Origin: Bacillota bacterium
GTDB taxonomy: Bacteria > Bacillota > DTU030
NCBI GenBank assembly: GCA_012518435.1
Contig: JAAYSG010000076.1
Span: forward strand, 1-32,491
Length of the DNA: 32,491 nt
Reading direction: 5' to 3'
The notes under the pieces were generated by a model. It made no database searches. It was not told the DNA's origin and saw only the letters and a list, made by a program, of their open reading frames with translations. Shown piece after piece: positions 29,512 to 32,491 of this stretch (its first letter is position 1; each line of letters opens with the position of its first letter). Both the position numbers and the translations under genes were made by a program.

Positions 29512-30435
29512 ATGAAAATTATCTTGGAAATAGGGAAAGGAATCCTTGAACAGGGTTTTATTTACGGTATTATGGCCTTGGGAGTCTATATCAGCTATCA
29601 GGTTCTAAATTTCCCCGACCTTGCAGTGGATGGCACCTTCCCCCTGGGTGCCGCCATAACTGCAGTTTTAACCCTAAAGCAGGTCAATCCTTATTTGGCC
29701 TGCCTCCTCTCCTTTTTTGCCGGCGCTTTGGCAGGGTTCATCACGGGCCTGCTGCATGTAAAACTCGGAATAAAAGATCTTTTGGCCGGAATTCTTACCA
29801 TGACCGCCCTTTGGTCAGTCAACCTAACCATCGCCAAGACTTCCCTTTTATCGACCTATGGAAGCCGGACCATTTTCACCAGTGGTCCAATCCTTCTTCT
29901 ACCGAGGGTCCTTGCCCCCTGGCGGACCCTGATTCTCTCCTTCCTTCTAGCCCTTTTTATGAAGTTCCTCTTGGACTGGTACCTAACAACCAGATCAGGC
30001 TTGCTCCTTAGGGCGGTGGGTGATAACCCCCAGCTGGCCACCTCCCTGGCCAAAGACCCGGGCCAGGGCAAAATTTTAGGTCTTACCATCAGCAATGGTT
30101 TTGTCGCCCTCGCCGGGGCTGTCCTCTGCCAACAGCAGAAATTTTTCGATGTTAATATGGGCACAGGGATAATTGTCATGGGTTTGGCTTCGGTTATTAT
30201 TGGCCTCACCATTGGCAAGAACCTGCCCGTGGGTAAACACACCACCATGGTTCTACTGGGATCAATCCTGTACAAGGCCGCCTTATCAATGGCCATAAAC
30301 CTTGGCTTCCATCCCAATTACCTAAAATTAATCATGGCCATCCTCTTTACAGGGGCCCTGGTGGGAAATGATGTCCTGGGAAGGAAGGAAGGAGGAGGCA
30401 AAGGTTATGAACCTGCTACAATTAAAAAATATTGA
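29512..30435 (+). CDS. trpY: Tryptophan ABC transporter, permease
   Basis: The 307-aa membrane protein has eight or nine hydrophobic segments and belongs to the branched-chain/ribose-type permeases (BPD_transp_2). The motifs VLNFPDLAVDGTFPLGAAITA near the N-terminus and GLLLRAVGDNPQLATSLAKDPGQGKILGLTISNG in the cytoplasmic loop are characteristic of the permeases that pair with ABC_sub_bind proteins. I prefer ATG 29512 (AAAGGGAG 9 nt upstream) to ATG 29491, which overlaps the trpX stop but has no ribosome site. Its 3' end overlaps trpZ by 29 nt. Confidence 0.87.
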   Translation: MKIILEIGKGILEQGFIYGIMALGVYISYQVLNFPDLAVDGTFPLGAAITAVLTLKQVNPYLACLLSFFAGALAGFITGLLHVKLGIKDLLAGILTMTALWSVNLTIAKTSLLSTYGSRTIFTSGPILLLPRVLAPWRTLILSFLLALFMKFLLDWYLTTRSGLLLRAVGDNPQLATSLAKDPGQGKILGLTISNGFVALAGAVLCQQQKFFDVNMGTGIIVMGLASVIIGLTIGKNLPVGKHTTMVLLGSILYKAALSMAINLGFHPNYLKLIMAILFTGALVGNDVLGRKEGGGKGYEPATIKKY

Positions 30436-31195
30436 GGTGGTTTTTGAGCGCAACACCAATAACGAAACACCGGTCTTTGCCAATTTCAACCTAAATATAA
30501 AGAGGGGGCAGTTTATTTCCCTGGTTGGGAGCAACGGCTCCGGGAAAACCACCCTCCTCAATCTAATTGCAGGCAAAATTGTACCAAGCAGAGGTTCAGT
30601 TCTTTTTGCCGGGAAGGATATTACGGGTCTAAAGGAGCATGAACGATCCCGTTTCATGGGGCGGGTTTTCCAAGATCCCGCCTTGGGCACCAGCCCCTCC
30701 ATGACCATTCTGGAAAATATGGCCCTGGCCGGGGCCAAGGGGCACAGTTTTGGCCTGCAAAGGGGAATTAGGAAAAATAAGTTGGATTTTTACCAAACTA
30801 GGCTGGAGCAGCTGGGCCTTGGCCTTGAGGATAAATTCCATGCACCGGTGGGTTCCCTATCAAGTGGACAAAGACAGGCCCTGGCCCTATTGATCTGCAC
30901 CTTGACACCCATCGAACTTTTAATTTTGGATGAGCACACAGCTGCCCTGGACCCCAAAACCAGTGAAACAATAATGGAACTGACAGATGAAATCATTAAA
31001 AAACAAGGGGTAACAGCCCTCATGGTCACCCACAACCTTCGCTACGCGGTGAAGTACGGCAACCGCCTCCTGATGCTGGATAAAGGTAAAATAATAATCG
31101 ATGCCCAGGGCGGCAAAAAAAACCGGCTAAGGGTTCAGGATCTGGTGCAGGTGTTTGGGAAACTTACTCCGGGGTTATCCTACCCCGCCGGCTAG
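30407..31195 (+). CDS. trpZ: Tryptophan ABC transporter, ATP-binding protein
   Basis: The 262-aa ATPase has Walker A GSNGSGKTT (41-49), the signature LSSGQRQAL (151-159), Walker B LLILDEHTAALDP (171-183) and an H-loop in MVTHN. The DEHTAALDP variant, with His after the catalytic Glu, recurs in ATPases of this transporter family. ATG 30407 has GGAGGAGG 8 nt upstream; the frame open from 30368 lies within trpY and is not used. No clear terminator follows before the convergent deacetylase gene 22 nt away. Confidence 0.88.
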   Translation: MNLLQLKNIEVVFERNTNNETPVFANFNLNIKRGQFISLVGSNGSGKTTLLNLIAGKIVPSRGSVLFAGKDITGLKEHERSRFMGRVFQDPALGTSPSMTILENMALAGAKGHSFGLQRGIRKNKLDFYQTRLEQLGLGLEDKFHAPVGSLSSGQRQALALLICTLTPIELLILDEHTAALDPKTSETIMELTDEIIKKQGVTALMVTHNLRYAVKYGNRLLMLDKGKIIIDAQGGKKNRLRVQDLVQVFGKLTPGLSYPAG

Positions 31196-31217
31196 GCCCG
31201 GGGGACATAAATTCCAC

Positions 31218-32186
31218 TCACAGATCAACCCTCTCTTCGGCCATTAAAGCGCTTACCGTCCCCAGTTGATACCCCCTCCCCCTTATATCCCTTATCATGG
31301 TAGCCAGGCCCTGGGCGGTGGGTTGGGTGGGATGCATCAAAATCATTGCACCATTTTCCACCTCAGAAACAACCCGCCTAACCATCTCGTCTGTCGCTGG
31401 TTTCTGCCAATCAACGGTATCCACCGTCCAGAGGATGGTTTTTAGGCCCAGTTCATGGGCAGTTTCTATGGTAACCTCACTAAAACTGCCACTGGGTGGG
31501 GCAAACCAAACTGGTACAACACCAAGGGTTTCCTCTATAACTAAATTTGTCCTCTGAATTTCTTCCAATGTTTTCCCCTTAGAGCAGAACTCCAAATCGG
31601 GGTGGCTGTAGGCATGATTACCAATCTCATGGCCCGCCTCATAAATCATCTTAGCCAACTCAGGGTTATCCTCAGTCCAGTCGCCAGCAAAGAAAAAAGT
31701 AGATTCAACCTGGTGGGTGGCCAAGGTGGCAAGAATCTCCGGGATATACTCATTGCCCCAGGCCACATTTATTAAAAAGGATACCATAGGCTTTTCCGGA
31801 TTACCCCTATAAATTGGCTGGGGGGGCAAATCATCCAAGTGGACCTGGGGGACCACTTCCTTAAAAACAAGCTTCTTCTTGTCAAATTTTCCCCCCAAAC
31901 GCATCTTCCCATAACTGGCATCGACATCAACTGCCCGGCCATTGTAACCAGGAATTGCCTTCCACACCGCATCAACCCTGGCATCAATGGGCCCAATTTC
32001 GTATTCCCCACTGCGCCACTTAATTTCCCTATATAAAGCACTATTTTTATCCTCCAAAGAAATTATGCCATCTTCCATCTCCTCCGGCCCGGTGGGGACC
32101 CCCTTATACTTTCCAAACCATATAAGCAGTAGCAAAATTAACCCCAGGAAAAACAACAAAAAAAGCCCCCTCCCCCTCCTTCCCAT
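31218..32186 (-). CDS. YlxY-like polysaccharide deacetylase family protein
   Basis: The 322-aa protein has an N-terminal membrane anchor (residues about 8-24) and a NodB-type domain outside the cell (about 133-315). Motif 2 is intact (H191-AYS-H195). Motif 1, normally TFDDG, is replaced by NVAWGNE (140-146), so the catalytic and metal Asp pair is missing. This same replacement is what I recall for Bacillus YlxY. Other motifs are FAPPSGSF, TVDTVDW and ILMHPT. It may be a weak or inactive deacetylase linked to sporulation or the cell wall. I chose ATG 32186 because a GGGGGGGAGGG stretch precedes it; ATG 32207 has no ribosome site. It is convergent with trpZ. Confidence 0.87.
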   Translation of the reverse strand: MGRRGRGLFLLFFLGLILLLLIWFGKYKGVPTGPEEMEDGIISLEDKNSALYREIKWRSGEYEIGPIDARVDAVWKAIPGYNGRAVDVDASYGKMRLGGKFDKKKLVFKEVVPQVHLDDLPPQPIYRGNPEKPMVSFLINVAWGNEYIPEILATLATHQVESTFFFAGDWTEDNPELAKMIYEAGHEIGNHAYSHPDLEFCSKGKTLEEIQRTNLVIEETLGVVPVWFAPPSGSFSEVTIETAHELGLKTILWTVDTVDWQKPATDEMVRRVVSEVENGAMILMHPTQPTAQGLATMIRDIRGRGYQLGTVSALMAEERVDL

Positions 32187-32273
32187 ACCCTCCCCCCCTT
32201 GATACATCTTTAATAAAAGGTATGTAATTTCCCGTGATGAAATGCCAGGGCTAATCCCCCCATGGTAAAAAAG

Positions 32274-32303
32274 AAAACCCCGGGGAAAAGGGCCTCAGGG
32301 CCC
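32274..32303 (-). terminator. Minus-strand terminator downstream of the edge gene
   Basis: GGGCC/GGCCC (32290-32303, read on the minus strand) is followed by TTTT, the self-complementary CCCCGGGG and TTTTCTTTTTT. It would end a gene entering from the right edge. Confidence 0.6.
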
Positions 32304-32364
32304 GCCTTTCCACGGAGTTCGTTTTGTTCCAGGATTACCATCAAAAGCAAAATATTCTAACCAT

Positions 32365-32490
32365 TTAGTTGAATGAATTTCCTGTGACGCAGTGGCATGG
32401 GTTTCGTCTAAATTTTGCCTTGAACACCATTCTTGAAACATCATTTTTTATCGCAAGGTCGAACAAGTATTCTTGCCCCTTGGTATAAAA
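32365..32490 (-). CDS. Possible 3' end of a gene cut by the window edge
   Basis: A minus-strand frame runs from the right edge to a TAA at 32365-32367, giving 41 residues that include GQEYLFDLAIKNDVSRMVF and end in CHCVTGNSFN. It reads like protein and is followed by a good terminator about 60 nt later, but it is short, AT-rich compared with its neighbours and not recognised. Confidence 0.3.
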   Translation of the reverse strand, partial: FYTKGQEYLFDLAIKNDVSRMVFKAKFRRNPCHCVTGNSFN

Positions 32491-32491
32491 A

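Noticed and set aside
1-32491. CRISPR arrays, tRNA or rRNA genes, insertion sequences, phage genes and attachment sites
   Set aside because: I saw no regularly spaced repeats, no tRNA-like cloverleaf with CCA end, no transposase or integrase motifs and no flanking direct repeats.

Overview
The window is about 32.5 kb of densely packed bacterial chromosome. It most likely comes from an anaerobic, probably spore-forming Firmicute of the class Clostridia. Supporting signs are strong AGGAGG-type ribosome binding sites, frequent TTG/GTG starts, a tryptophan T-box leader, a YhaO/YhaN pair, a YlxY-type polysaccharide deacetylase, and an anaerobe's oxygen-defence set (flavodiiron protein, rubredoxin, Dps, Fe/Mn superoxide dismutase). 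I see no tRNA, rRNA, CRISPR array, insertion sequence or phage gene. The species cannot be named from the sequence.

Layout. 1-1.9 kb: a parallel beta-helix protein with a Cys-rich C-terminus. 1.9-4.8 kb (minus strand): CsaA and a polar amino-acid ABC transporter (binding protein, permease, ATPase) with a clear promoter and an intercistronic hairpin. 4.8-8.8 kb (minus): an MFS carrier, a putative heavy-metal/manganese exporter and a CoA-disulfide-reductase-like flavoprotein. 9.1-11 kb (minus): flavodiiron protein FprA, a stop/start-coupled 45-codon Cys-rich ORF and a small ABM-fold protein. 11.2-13.2 kb (minus): an ArsR-family regulator and a DrrAB-type ABC exporter with ATGA overlaps. Divergent from these is a sulfide:quinone-oxidoreductase-like flavoprotein (13.6-14.7 kb). 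14.8-17.9 kb (minus): a hydantoinase/oxoprolinase-like protein followed by a histone-deacetylase-family hydrolase with a C-terminal zinc ribbon. 18.1-19.4 kb: a four-Cys small protein, then an HxlR-type regulator divergent from dps across a shared promoter region. 19.4-20.6 kb (minus): a class V aminotransferase. 20.8-25 kb: yhaO-yhaN (SbcDC-like nuclease and ATPase). 25.1-26.2 kb: rubredoxin and superoxide dismutase, divergent. 26.3-27.7 kb (minus): a MATE exporter with a structured leader. 28-31.2 kb: a Trp T-box, a small ORF and trpXYZ. 31.2-32.2 kb (minus): a polysaccharide deacetylase. The right edge may hold the end of one more minus-strand gene.

How it fits together. Much of the window concerns redox and oxygen stress (FprA, Dps, rubredoxin, SOD, two FAD-disulfide-type enzymes) and transport (two importers and four exporter-type carriers). 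The most interesting points are: the ArsR regulator, whose three cysteines match my memory of the SqrR persulfide sensor and which is divergent from an SQR-like enzyme; the Cys-rich micro-ORF coupled to fprA; the compact HxlR/dps divergent promoter with an inverted repeat; the Trp T-box whose specifier and discriminator both point to tRNA-Trp, followed by a 23-codon ORF; and the structured MATE leader.
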